From positions 1 through 42,391 of the forward strand of contig JAFQKN010000040.1 of the NCBI GenBank assembly GCA_017396895.1: a stretch of 42,391 nt of DNA. Direction: 5' to 3'. The DNA comes from Clostridia bacterium. GTDB lineage: Bacteria > Bacillota > Clostridia > Oscillospirales > Acutalibacteraceae. Position numbers and translations under genes: made by a program. Shown one piece after another: positions 1 to 8,258 of the stretch (position 1 is its first letter; every line of letters starts with the position of its first letter). A model generated the notes under the pieces. The model saw nothing but the letters and a program-made list of their open reading frames with translations, was not told the origin of the DNA and did not search any database.

Positions 1-70
1 CATTTTTAATTTACGTTTTGCCGTTCTGTTTGACCGATTTTGCTTCAAACGACAGAAAAACTTGCTGTTT

Positions 71-93
71 CGGTCGTTTAGCGTTTAGCACTT
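71..93 (+). repeat. Left arm of 23-bp inverted repeat flanking recG
   Basis: The sequence beginning CGGTCGTTTAGCGTTTAGCA is the exact reverse complement of 2335-2357. The pair brackets recG about 2.26 kb apart. Similarity continues weakly beyond the perfect core on both sides, where 'TTAGCACTTA'-type words recur at 85-107 and 2321-2345. Nothing in it resembles a coding sequence. Confidence 0.85.
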
Positions 94-106
94 AGAACTT
101 AGCACT

Positions 107-176
107 TAAATTATGATTTATACACATAAATCATAATTTATAATCATTACATCTCCCAAATATTCCGTGAACATCC
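107..176. repeat. Degenerate MITE-like remnant with AT-rich hairpin
   Basis: Positions 107-121 and 126-140 form a perfect 15-bp inverted repeat (TAAATTATGATTTAT, 4-nt loop). They are followed at 153-176 by a diverged copy (TATTCCGTGAACATCC) of the terminal repeat carried by the 363-bp elements at 28201 and 33728. It looks like a decayed end of the same element family. As at other copies, a short T-run adjoins the terminus (177-182). Confidence 0.6.
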
Positions 177-234
177 GTTTTTGACTCCCGCCTTTGTTTT
201 TTTCGCCAACCGAACAAAAAACTCCTTCGCTTTA

Positions 235-263
235 TTGCATTCTGCCTGAAAGTTTGCTATACT
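235..263 (+). promoter_or_regulatory. Putative sigma-A promoter of recG
   Basis: TTGCAT (235-240), a 17-bp spacer and TATACT (258-263) lie about 30 bp upstream of the recG start. An alternative -10, TATAAT, sits at 264-269 but lacks a recognisable -35 at the right distance. Confidence 0.5.
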
Positions 264-294
264 TATAATCGGAATAATATATGCGAGGAAACCG

Positions 295-2319
295 ATGGAA
301 AAAGACGTGCACATTCAATACTTAAAAGGTGTCGGCCCGACAAGAGCCAAGTTGTTTCACAAACTCGGCATTGATACGGTCGGCGCTTTGCTGCGTTTTT
401 TTCCGCGCACCTACGAAAACTGGAAAGACACCGTTTCCATTCTTGAAGCCGCACCTGACACCAATGTGTGTATCAAAGCCGTGGTGGCACAGATGCCCGA
501 AGAACACCGAACCCACGGCGGTAAAATTCTGACCAAAACCACCGCAACGGACGGCACGTGGGTAATGACACTCACCTTTTTCAACAACCGTTACGTCAAA
601 AACCAACTGGAAGAAGGGCAGGAATACCTGTTCTTCGGCAAGATACAGGACAGCATCTACGGCGGACGGGAAATGCTCTCTCCCCGTTTTGTCAAAGCCG
701 AAGGCGGTACGGGATTGCACCCGATCTATCATCAGACCGAATCGCTCAATGCCAAAGCCATTGCAAAATGCGTACGCACGGCATTGGACAACTTCCCCGA
801 TCTGCTGACGGAAACACTGCCCGACCGCATTTTACGCAAATACAGATTACCGAGCCTGCGTGAGGCGGTGGAAAAAATCCATTTTCCGCAGAATGAGGAC
901 GATATCACCGCGGCCAGACGGCGGCTGATCTATGAAGAACTGCTGACATTGCAATTGGGACTTCTGCGCATCCGTTCCGACAAGCAGGAAACAACCGCCC
1001 CTGCATTTGCTGTCGATTACACGCAGGAATTTTTATATTCCCTGCCCTTTACCCCCACCGACGCACAGCGCAAAGCCGTTGCCGAGTGTGCGCAGGATCT
1101 GCAACACACAAAACCCATGAGCCGATTGTTACAGGGGGACGTGGGCGCAGGCAAAACGGCAGTGGCGGCGGCTTTGGTGTATTCCGCCGCAAAAAACGGC
1201 TTACAATCGGCTGTGATGGCACCTACGGAAGTGCTTGCAGAGCAACACGCAAACACCTTTGCAAAATTTTTCAAAGACACGGGCATCCGCTGTGCTTTGC
1301 TGACGGGCTCGGTCACGGCGGCACAGAAAAAAAAGATCAAAGCGGCTCTGGCGGCAGGCGAAATTGACCTTCTCATCGGAACACACGCCATTTTGCAACA
1401 GGACGTGCAGTTCCGTCATTTAGGGCTTGTGGTGACGGACGAACAGCACCGTTTCGGCGTTGAGCAACGCGCGGCACTGCGTGAAAAAGGGAACACACCG
1501 CACACGCTCGTTATGTCAGCCACGCCTATTCCGCGCACGGTCGCACTGGTCATTTACGGCGATCTGGATATCAGCATCCTCGACGAACGCCCCAAAGGCA
1601 GAAAACCCGTTCTGACCTATGCGGTGGACACCTCTTACCGCAAAAGGCTGTATGCTTTTATCAAAAAGCACATTGCACAGGGCGGACAGGGATACATCGT
1701 TTGTCCGCTTGTGGAAGAAGGCGAAACAGACCGCGTTCCCGCGCAGGCGTTATATGAAAAACTCTCCGAAAGCGAGTTCAGGGACTACCGCATAGGACTT
1801 CTGCACGGCAAAATGAAACCGAAAGAAAAAGAAGAAGTCATGCGCCGATTTGCAAGCGGTGAAATACAACTGCTTGTGTGCACGGTGGTGGTGGAAGTGG
1901 GCATTGACGTGCCTGCCGCTTCGGTAATGCTCATTGAGAATGCGGAATGCTTCGGCCTTTCACAGTTGCATCAGTTGCGCGGCCGCATCGGCAGAGGCGA
2001 ACAGCAATCACATTGCGTGCTGGTATCGGATGCACAAAACGACACCGCAAAAAAACGCTTTGATATTTTGTGCAAGACCAACGACGGATTCCTCATTGCG
2101 GACGAAGACCTGCAACTGCGCGGTCCGGGTGACTTTTTCGGTTCCCGCCAGCACGGTTTGCCGACTTTGAAAATCGCAGATCTGGCCACAGACAGCCGCA
2201 TTCTGCACGCGGCAAAAGGCGATGCCGCAGAGATCCTCCGGGAAGATCCCATGCTCGAAAAAACGGAACACGCGAGACTCAAAGAAGCCGTCGAAGCATT
2301 GTTTGCGGACATTTCATAA
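295..2319 (+). CDS. recG: ATP-dependent DNA helicase RecG
   Basis: A 674-aa protein, the normal length for RecG, which remodels stalled replication forks and Holliday junctions in the cytoplasm. The N-terminal wedge/OB region comes first. The helicase core follows, with Walker A GDVGAGKT near residues 280-288, the DEQH box at 382-385 with the RecG-typical DEQHRFGVEQR context, SATPIPRT from residue 408, and QLRGRIGRG near 560. The ATG is preceded by GAGGAAA, and the protein begins MEKDVHIQYLKGVGPTRA, a normal RecG start. The gene stands alone, with no partner in the same direction within 200 bp. It is enclosed by the inverted repeat at 71-93/2335-2357, and the coding sequence itself appears intact. 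Confidence 0.97.
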   Translation: MEKDVHIQYLKGVGPTRAKLFHKLGIDTVGALLRFFPRTYENWKDTVSILEAAPDTNVCIKAVVAQMPEEHRTHGGKILTKTTATDGTWVMTLTFFNNRYVKNQLEEGQEYLFFGKIQDSIYGGREMLSPRFVKAEGGTGLHPIYHQTESLNAKAIAKCVRTALDNFPDLLTETLPDRILRKYRLPSLREAVEKIHFPQNEDDITAARRRLIYEELLTLQLGLLRIRSDKQETTAPAFAVDYTQEFLYSLPFTPTDAQRKAVAECAQDLQHTKPMSRLLQGDVGAGKTAVAAALVYSAAKNGLQSAVMAPTEVLAEQHANTFAKFFKDTGIRCALLTGSVTAAQKKKIKAALAAGEIDLLIGTHAILQQDVQFRHLGLVVTDEQHRFGVEQRAALREKGNTPHTLVMSATPIPRTVALVIYGDLDISILDERPKGRKPVLTYAVDTSYRKRLYAFIKKHIAQGGQGYIVCPLVEEGETDRVPAQALYEKLSESEFRDYRIGLLHGKMKPKEKEEVMRRFASGEIQLLVCTVVVEVGIDVPAASVMLIENAECFGLSQLHQLRGRIGRGEQQSHCVLVSDAQNDTAKKRFDILCKTNDGFLIADEDLQLRGPGDFFGSRQHGLPTLKIADLATDSRILHAAKGDAAEILREDPMLEKTEHARLKEAVEALFADIS

Positions 2320-2334
2320 AAAGTGTTAAACGCA

Positions 2335-2357
2335 AAGTGCTAAACGCTAAACGACCG
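2335..2357 (-). repeat. Right arm of 23-bp inverted repeat flanking recG
   Basis: Exact reverse complement of 71-93. It starts 15 bp after the recG stop codon. No GC-rich hairpin with a T-tail follows recG, so this AT-rich region may have replaced or overwritten the native terminator. Confidence 0.85.
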
Positions 2358-2390
2358 TAACAACCGTTCGCTACATTCGTTTTCAGTAAG

Positions 2391-2515
2391 ATAAATTATG
2401 ATTTATGGGTATAGATCATAAATGATATACGCACCTTTGGGTGCGCATGATATCACACTTGCGGTGTGGTGATATACGCGTTGCGTGTGATATATTTGTT
2501 TGCACAAATATTGCG
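2391..2515. repeat. AT-rich hairpin remnant plus four consecutive small hairpins
   Basis: The block starts with the same ATAAATTATGATTTAT word found in the MITE-like elements. It continues as a run of short palindromes joined by 'TGATATA': CGCACC/GGTGCG (2430-2445), ATATCAC/GTGATAT (2450-2475), an ACGC/GCGT stem at about 2475-2493, and TTTGT/ACAAA at about 2494-2510. It fills most of the recG-GH43 gap. I see no clear promoter for the downstream gene in it. Confidence 0.6.
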
Positions 2516-2546
2516 GTATCTGTCATTTTACGGAAAGGAGTTCACT

Positions 2547-3476
2547 ATGCCATATTTATTCACCCACTTCAAAGAAAAAATAACCCCCGACGGGGAACAG
2601 GTCTATTTCGGCATCAGCCGTGACGGCCTTACATGGGAAGAAGTCAACAACGGCAATCCGATCTTATGTGCCGAACTGGGCGAAAAAGGTTGCCGTGACA
2701 TCACGATCATCCGTCTGCACACGGGCGGCTTCGTCATTCTTACAACCGACCTGTGCATCGTGTATCACATGGATGAGAATTACAACGTCGATTGGAAAAA
2801 GATAAACAGTTCGGGCAGCAAGTGTCTGCGGATGTGGAAAACGGATGATCTCGTGCATTTTTCCGAAGAAAAACTCATCCACATGGGACGCGATGACTTC
2901 GGCTGTCTGTGGGCACCCGAGATTTTCTTTGACGAAGAAAACGAAGAATACATCGTCCATTGGGGTTCCACCGTGGCGGAAGATAATTTCACGCATATGT
3001 CGATCTATTGCGCCACGACAAAAGACTTCGTTACGTTCAGCGAACCGAAACTCTTTTTCACCAAAAACAACGAGATCCTTGACAGCCATCTGACAAAGAT
3101 CGGCAATACATACCATCTCTTTTATAAGAATTCCAACTGTCCGCCCATGAATATGCACGCAACAGCGGATAATCCCTACGGCCCGTTCACGCATGATGCC
3201 GATTTTGAAGCCTACATGGATTCTTTCGGCAACGCAGGTGCATACGAAGGCCCGACCTCCTACATCCTGCCCGACGGCAGATGGTGCCTGATGCTCGATT
3301 TCTTCGGTTGTGAAAAAGAAAAAATGGGTTACGTGCCCTTTATTTCCGAAACACCCGGTGTTGCAAAATTCGTTCGCAGTGCCGACGTTGTGCACTTCCC
3401 CTACGGATTCAAACACGGCGGTGTGATCGAAATTACCGAAGAAGAATACAACAGGCTCAAAAACCATACATTCTGA
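2547..3476 (+). CDS. GH43-type beta-propeller glycosidase (predicted)
   Basis: A 309-aa protein without a signal peptide, so probably cytoplasmic. The start is the ATG at 2547 because it follows GGAAAGGAG at 6-bp spacing; an earlier in-frame start would translate the hairpin repeat. The fold resembles family 43 arabinofuranosidase/xylosidase-like five-bladed propellers. D51 (in KGCRDITI), D179 (in LDSHLTK) and E234 (in YEGPTSY) are in the order expected for general base, pKa modulator and general acid. WAPEIFFDE and YHLFYKN are typical blade motifs. Substrate is not determinable. The 3' part (from 3188) is duplicated at 7914-8175, and the neighbours are sugar transporter, sulfatase and surface-protein genes. 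Family call fairly sure, specificity unknown. Confidence 0.8.
   Translation: MPYLFTHFKEKITPDGEQVYFGISRDGLTWEEVNNGNPILCAELGEKGCRDITIIRLHTGGFVILTTDLCIVYHMDENYNVDWKKINSSGSKCLRMWKTDDLVHFSEEKLIHMGRDDFGCLWAPEIFFDEENEEYIVHWGSTVAEDNFTHMSIYCATTKDFVTFSEPKLFFTKNNEILDSHLTKIGNTYHLFYKNSNCPPMNMHATADNPYGPFTHDADFEAYMDSFGNAGAYEGPTSYILPDGRWCLMLDFFGCEKEKMGYVPFISETPGVAKFVRSADVVHFPYGFKHGGVIEITEEEYNRLKNHTF
3188..3449 (+). repeat. Direct repeat copy A (3' part of GH43 gene)
   Basis: Aligned without gaps to 7914-8175 (offset 4726 bp), with 12 mismatches counted in 262 bp (about 95% identity). Most differences are at third codon positions; only L-to-P and P-to-S changes alter the protein. Homology stops near the gene end, where both copies have different C-terminal codons. 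Confidence 0.93.
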
Positions 3477-3533
3477 TTTTTGAAACACACATTCTGCACT
3501 TTTGAATTTTAACAGAAAGGACGGTGACGGAAA

Positions 3534-6500
3534 ATGCCTGCCGCAGAACAAGCATTTGCAGTATTACAAGACAGCAGAAGAAACAAAAAGACATTTTCCG
3601 CCGCTTTTGCCGTTCTTGCGGTTCTGGCCGTATTTTTGGTGTTCCGCTGGCTTACGCTGACAGGTATCACCCTGACCGATGAAGCATTCTGCGGACAGAA
3701 AGACCATCAGCATTCCGAACTATGCTACGAACAGGTCACGACCTGTGAACTTGCAGAAAACGAAGACCATAAGCATACGGCAGACTGTTTTTCTTCTGTG
3801 CTTGTCTGCGAACAGCCCGAACACACGCACACGGCGCTGTGCTATCCCGATTATGCAGCCGATACGGAAACATACGAGGAACGCATCGCATCGTTTGCAT
3901 CGGCAGAACTGTCCGAACGCACGGAAGAAAACCTCATCAATATTGCCTTTACGCAACTCGGATATACCGAAAGCGAACGCAACTTTATACTTGATGAAAA
4001 CAGCCTCAAAAAGAAAGGCTATACCCGCTACGGCGCGTGGTTCGGCAATGAATACGCCAACTGGAACACGCTGTTCGTTTCATTCTGCCTGTATTACAGC
4101 CAACCGCCTGCCGCAGATTCTTATATCTGCATCACGGCAGACGGCATGAAAAGCGCGTTTTCTGCAAACGGCCTGTATCTGTCGGCCAAGCAAGCCGTTG
4201 CCGAACGCGGTGACGTTGTGTTTTTTGATACCGATTCGGACGGGATTGCCGATCGCACCGCCATTGTTATTTTTGCAGGTACAAACAGACTGATCGTTCT
4301 GCAGGGCGACTGTGAAAACAGAGTACAGGAACAGCATTACACCGATTTGAGCAACGTGCTCGGTTACGGACGGATCGCTTTGACAACCGCACCCGAAGAA
4401 GAAGAAGAAGAAAAAGAAGAACCGCTCACCCGGGAACCGTCCTCCGATGCAACCGCGCTTCCCGTTGCTCCCGCATTGCCTGTTACAGACGACAACCTCA
4501 TTACAGGCTCTTTCATGACACCGCACCTGTCTATGTCTGCAACGCAGGAAATTGTATATGGCAATGACCTGACCGATTTCATCACAGGCGTTACCATCCG
4601 TGACATCAATGACAATGTTATTCAGGACGGTGATATGGTTTACATCGGCCAGCACTACAAAATTTCCATTGCCTTTTCCGAAATCAATACGCAGGATCCG
4701 TGGTTGCAGTTCAAGTACGGCGAAGATGACCACGAACTTTCTTACCACATTCCGCTGTCCTTCCACTGTGAAGAATTCGGGGAATGGGAAGCGATCACCA
4801 CAACGCGAAACGGAACGGTGGAAACAGTCGGCCAATACATCGTCCATTCAAACGGCTTGCTGGAGGTCGTGTTCTTCGACGATGAAAACGGCGTCAACTT
4901 TATTGACAAATATACCAACACCCATTTTAACATCACCTTTGAAGCCACCGTCGGCTCTGCCGAATCGGGCTCTTCCGAGTTCATTGATTTCGGCAATGAG
5001 ATCAACATCAATCTGAATATCGACGGCAATGCGGCCTATACGGTGGATAAAACGCACGGATTATATAACCGTGCCACCAATGAAATGGAATACACCATCC
5101 GTGTGCAGGCCACACAGGGTGTTGTGAAGGATCTGGTTGTGCATGACCGCATTTGGGAAAAACATTACGATGATCCCGATTCCATTGTCGTCACCGATCT
5201 TGACGGCAATGTGCTCGATCCGCAACCCACTCTGTCTGCCCCCGACCAGACAGGAGATGTCGGCTTCAAGCTGTCCGATTTTCCTGATTTTTCTGCCGGA
5301 GAAGGGTATCTTATCAAATACGCGGCCAAAATCAACGATAATATTCTTGCAAACAATCCCAAGGAAGTTGGTTGCTGGAACGGTGTTGATACAACGGCCA
5401 AAAACAGCAAGGGCGATGATCTGCCCGGTTCTGACGAGGATTGGGTCCAAATTGACCTGCACAATCTGACAAAAGAAGGCAATATGATAACCATTCAGGA
5501 CGAAAACGGGGATCCCGTGAATGTTCTGGAATGGGTCGTTCGTGAGGGCGACGGCAATTCACTCATTGATGAGGCAATTATCATCGATACCCTCGGAGAC
5601 GGTCTTACCTATTACACGGGTGAGCCCGTTTACTGCCGCGTCAAACAGCCGGACGGCACCTACATCACCCATTACATCGAATGGGATGACATTACCGTCA
5701 CGGGCTCCTCCATGTCATTCGATCTGCCTGCGGGTGTGGAATACAAGATCGTTTACTATACGACCTACGATCCCTTGCAGGCGGGCGAGGAATCCAAGGT
5801 GTACCAGAACACCGTCAAAACCGTGATCAACGGCAGAGAGAATGAAGCGACGGGCTCGGGCATCGTTGTCGGCTTTAAGCCTGAGGTTTCCAAGGCGGCA
5901 TCGGGCGAGGACGGCGAATATGTTTATTTTGAAATCACCGCAACCGTGCCCGGCAGCATTGCAGGCATGGGCAATTTCCACTTTACCGACCTGGCCGCTT
6001 TCTGGGGCTATGACAACGGAAGCGATGTTTATGTGGAAAACTTCCCGCTGGACATGGAAGTTACGGCTACACTGGATAACGGCACTGTAGTCACATTCAC
6101 TCCCTATGTTGAAGGGGGAAATACGGAACACACCTACATCCTTGTGTCTCCCGCGAAGGAAAACAACAACAGCAAATATCATTCGTTTACAATGTATTTC
6201 AATACCGATACTGCAACCGCGGCGTCTTCCCAATGGCTGCATCACAACGATGCATTGCTCAAAGTGCGCTATAAATTGCCTTTCTCTGCAAAAACAGGTT
6301 CGGCGTGGTACGGCGATACCGCTTCCGGGCCGCGTACATTGGGCGATATTCTGCTTGCAGGCGGAACAATGGCCAATGCCGTATATTTCAACTTTACCCA
6401 GGACATCTATACAGACACGGAAGCGTATTATGAATACAACCCCATGCTTCTGAAAGACAGCACGGTCAATCCCGACGGCACCATTGACTATACCGTTGTA

Positions 6501-7922
6501 TTCAACAACACCGTTCCCGGTTCGGGCGGTGACGACGGATATCTGAACGCAACGACCGCTACGGCTTATTTCACGGATACGTTTGACGAACGCCTCGAAT
6601 ATGTGGACGGCTCAATGAAGGTAGTCTGCTACGATCCGTGGCGTGATTGGTTGTGGCTGAATGAATATTATTATGACGCAAGCGTGGACGGAAACTCCAT
6701 GCACATTGCCGCAAGTGATTTCGTAAAGCACGGAAATCCGTTCAATCAGGAGGCCACGTCAGTGGGCTGGAGTGAATCCTGGCTTTCCAATATAGCTGAC
6801 TATAAAACCTACTGCAACCAAATGGACAACGGCGGCAGACACGTGTTCACATATACGCTGAAAATCAAGGATGAATACCTGAATACCACCGAAACCGCAA
6901 AATTCCGTTTCGACAACACTGCAGAGATGTTTTGGGGGGACACCTCCTCCGGTCCTGCAACGGATCATGCCGATTTTGAAACGGGATTGATCGACAAACA
7001 GGTGGTGCAGGAAAATGACAACCTGCATTTTGAGATCATCATCAATGAGCGTTCGCTGGACCTGCTTGCAGGTACGGATACGCTGACCGTCACCGACGCC
7101 ATGACCGACAATCTGTCGGTGTATTGGAACACGATCAAACTCTATTACGATGACAGCGGTGAATGGGAATCGTTTGATGATGCAAACTGTCCTTACACAT
7201 ATGCGACCATCTTTGATCCCGATTCCAACACCCTCACATTCACCGTGCCCGACTCGTTGAAAATCAAGATCGATTACACCACTCTCGTCACCGAAACCGG
7301 TTCCGTTTCGGTCGGCAATCTGGTTCGCGTGGAAGGCAAAGCGGAAGTTTCCGATTTCATTGATGCTAACTTCCAAATTTCCGATCACACAGGCGGTGCG
7401 GGCGGTTCTTTGCACAATGTGACCTTGCTCAAACAAGATGGGCTGACGGATCATCCGCTTGCGGATGCACAGTTCCTGCTGTACGGTCCCTACGGGGATT
7501 CTTCGGCACAACTTCCCGACGGTGCATCTGCAACGCTTGCGGTATCCGATACCCAAACGCTCCGATTCATCGGTGCCTACACAACAGGTGAGGACGGCAC
7601 GGCATTCATTGAGAGCCAGTATCTCGCACTCGGCGGTCCCTATGCACTTGTGGAATGGGTGGCACCTGCAGGCTATAACAAACTTACAGAGCCGACCTAT
7701 TTTTACTATTATTCACAGGATCCCGACGGTGTTATGCAGACCGTTACCACCCTTGTTACCGTGCAGAACTTCAACGGCGGCTATATTCTGCCCGAAACGG
7801 GCGGAATCGGCACACTGCCGTTCACACTCGGCGGTGCATTCCTTATGGCAGGTGCGGCTGCAGCCCTTGTTTTCATTGACCGCAGAAACAAAAAGAAAAA
7901 GCAACAACTTACGCACGCATGA
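3534..7922 (+). CDS. Giant LPXTG-anchored surface protein with degenerate CHAP/NlpC-like domain
   Basis: A 1462-aa predicted cell-wall protein. Residues 1-20 are charged, followed by a hydrophobic export segment (about 21-43). Three Cys-His knuckles of the form C-x4-7-HxH-x3-C follow (C53-C64, C71-C85, C92-C103). A CHAP/NlpC-like domain spans about 130-282, but its usual active-site Cys is N178 (NWNTLFVSF) and the usual His position reads R241 (ADRTAIV), so it is probably inactive. After an acidic linker (about 287-296) comes a long run of beta-rich pilin/adhesin-type repeats, then a SpaA/Cna-B-like domain (about 1310-1405). The C-terminus is LPETG at 1419-1423, a hydrophobic span and a basic tail, i.e. 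a sortase substrate. No sortase is in the window. The last codons (HA and stop) are formed by the junction with the GH43 duplicate at 7914, so the native 3' end may be lost. It starts 57 bp after GH43. Confidence 0.88.
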   Translation: MPAAEQAFAVLQDSRRNKKTFSAAFAVLAVLAVFLVFRWLTLTGITLTDEAFCGQKDHQHSELCYEQVTTCELAENEDHKHTADCFSSVLVCEQPEHTHTALCYPDYAADTETYEERIASFASAELSERTEENLINIAFTQLGYTESERNFILDENSLKKKGYTRYGAWFGNEYANWNTLFVSFCLYYSQPPAADSYICITADGMKSAFSANGLYLSAKQAVAERGDVVFFDTDSDGIADRTAIVIFAGTNRLIVLQGDCENRVQEQHYTDLSNVLGYGRIALTTAPEEEEEEKEEPLTREPSSDATALPVAPALPVTDDNLITGSFMTPHLSMSATQEIVYGNDLTDFITGVTIRDINDNVIQDGDMVYIGQHYKISIAFSEINTQDPWLQFKYGEDDHELSYHIPLSFHCEEFGEWEAITTTRNGTVETVGQYIVHSNGLLEVVFFDDENGVNFIDKYTNTHFNITFEATVGSAESGSSEFIDFGNEININLNIDGNAAYTVDKTHGLYNRATNEMEYTIRVQATQGVVKDLVVHDRIWEKHYDDPDSIVVTDLDGNVLDPQPTLSAPDQTGDVGFKLSDFPDFSAGEGYLIKYAAKINDNILANNPKEVGCWNGVDTTAKNSKGDDLPGSDEDWVQIDLHNLTKEGNMITIQDENGDPVNVLEWVVREGDGNSLIDEAIIIDTLGDGLTYYTGEPVYCRVKQPDGTYITHYIEWDDITVTGSSMSFDLPAGVEYKIVYYTTYDPLQAGEESKVYQNTVKTVINGRENEATGSGIVVGFKPEVSKAASGEDGEYVYFEITATVPGSIAGMGNFHFTDLAAFWGYDNGSDVYVENFPLDMEVTATLDNGTVVTFTPYVEGGNTEHTYILVSPAKENNNSKYHSFTMYFNTDTATAASSQWLHHNDALLKVRYKLPFSAKTGSAWYGDTASGPRTLGDILLAGGTMANAVYFNFTQDIYTDTEAYYEYNPMLLKDSTVNPDGTIDYTVVFNNTVPGSGGDDGYLNATTATAYFTDTFDERLEYVDGSMKVVCYDPWRDWLWLNEYYYDASVDGNSMHIAASDFVKHGNPFNQEATSVGWSESWLSNIADYKTYCNQMDNGGRHVFTYTLKIKDEYLNTTETAKFRFDNTAEMFWGDTSSGPATDHADFETGLIDKQVVQENDNLHFEIIINERSLDLLAGTDTLTVTDAMTDNLSVYWNTIKLYYDDSGEWESFDDANCPYTYATIFDPDSNTLTFTVPDSLKIKIDYTTLVTETGSVSVGNLVRVEGKAEVSDFIDANFQISDHTGGAGGSLHNVTLLKQDGLTDHPLADAQFLLYGPYGDSSAQLPDGASATLAVSDTQTLRFIGAYTTGEDGTAFIESQYLALGGPYALVEWVAPAGYNKLTEPTYFYYYSQDPDGVMQTVTTLVTVQNFNGGYILPETGGIGTLPFTLGGAFLMAGAAAALVFIDRRNKKKKQQLTHA

Positions 7923-8175
7923 TGCCGATTTTGAAGCCTACATGGATTCTTTCGGCAATGCAGGTGCATACGAAGGCCCGACCTCATACATCCTGCCCGA
8001 CGGCAGATGGTGCCTGATGCCGGATTTCTTCGGCTGTGAAAAAGAAAAAATGGGCTACGTGCCTTTTATTTCCGAAACACCCGGTGTTGCAAAATTCGTT
8101 CGCAGTGCCGACGTTGTGCACTTCTCCTACGGATTCAAACACGGCGGTGTCATTGAGATCACCGAAGAAGAATAC
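7914..8175 (+). repeat. Direct repeat copy B
   Basis: Second copy of 3188-3449 at about 95% identity. Its left boundary falls exactly at the last codons of the surface-protein gene and supplies that gene's stop codon. The two copies enclose the whole surface-protein gene. Confidence 0.93.
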
Positions 8176-8196
8176 GAACGCTTGAAACAACTGTAA
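7914..8196 (+). pseudogene. 5'-truncated GH43 gene remnant
   Basis: This stretch encodes the last 90 or so residues of a GH43 protein nearly identical to the gene at 2547, including the general-acid motif YEGPTSY and a C-terminal end reading EEEYERLKQL. It lacks start codon, ribosome binding site and the other two catalytic Asp residues. It stays open in the GH43 frame down to a TAA, and its substitutions relative to the intact gene are mainly synonymous. That suggests it diverged as part of a functional gene before being truncated. It probably marks the original 3' end of the GH43 gene, next to the MFS transporter, before the surface-protein gene was inserted. Confidence 0.85.
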
Positions 8197-8258
8197 AACT
8201 TGCCCCGAAAACCCGCAGATCCATTGTCCGAAAATAACAATAGAAAGCAGGTATTATT

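Noticed and set aside
7459..8196. 245-aa + strand frame crossing the end of the surface-protein gene
   Set aside because: Its first half is an out-of-frame shadow of the surface gene; only the GH43-derived tail is meaningful and is listed as a pseudogene.
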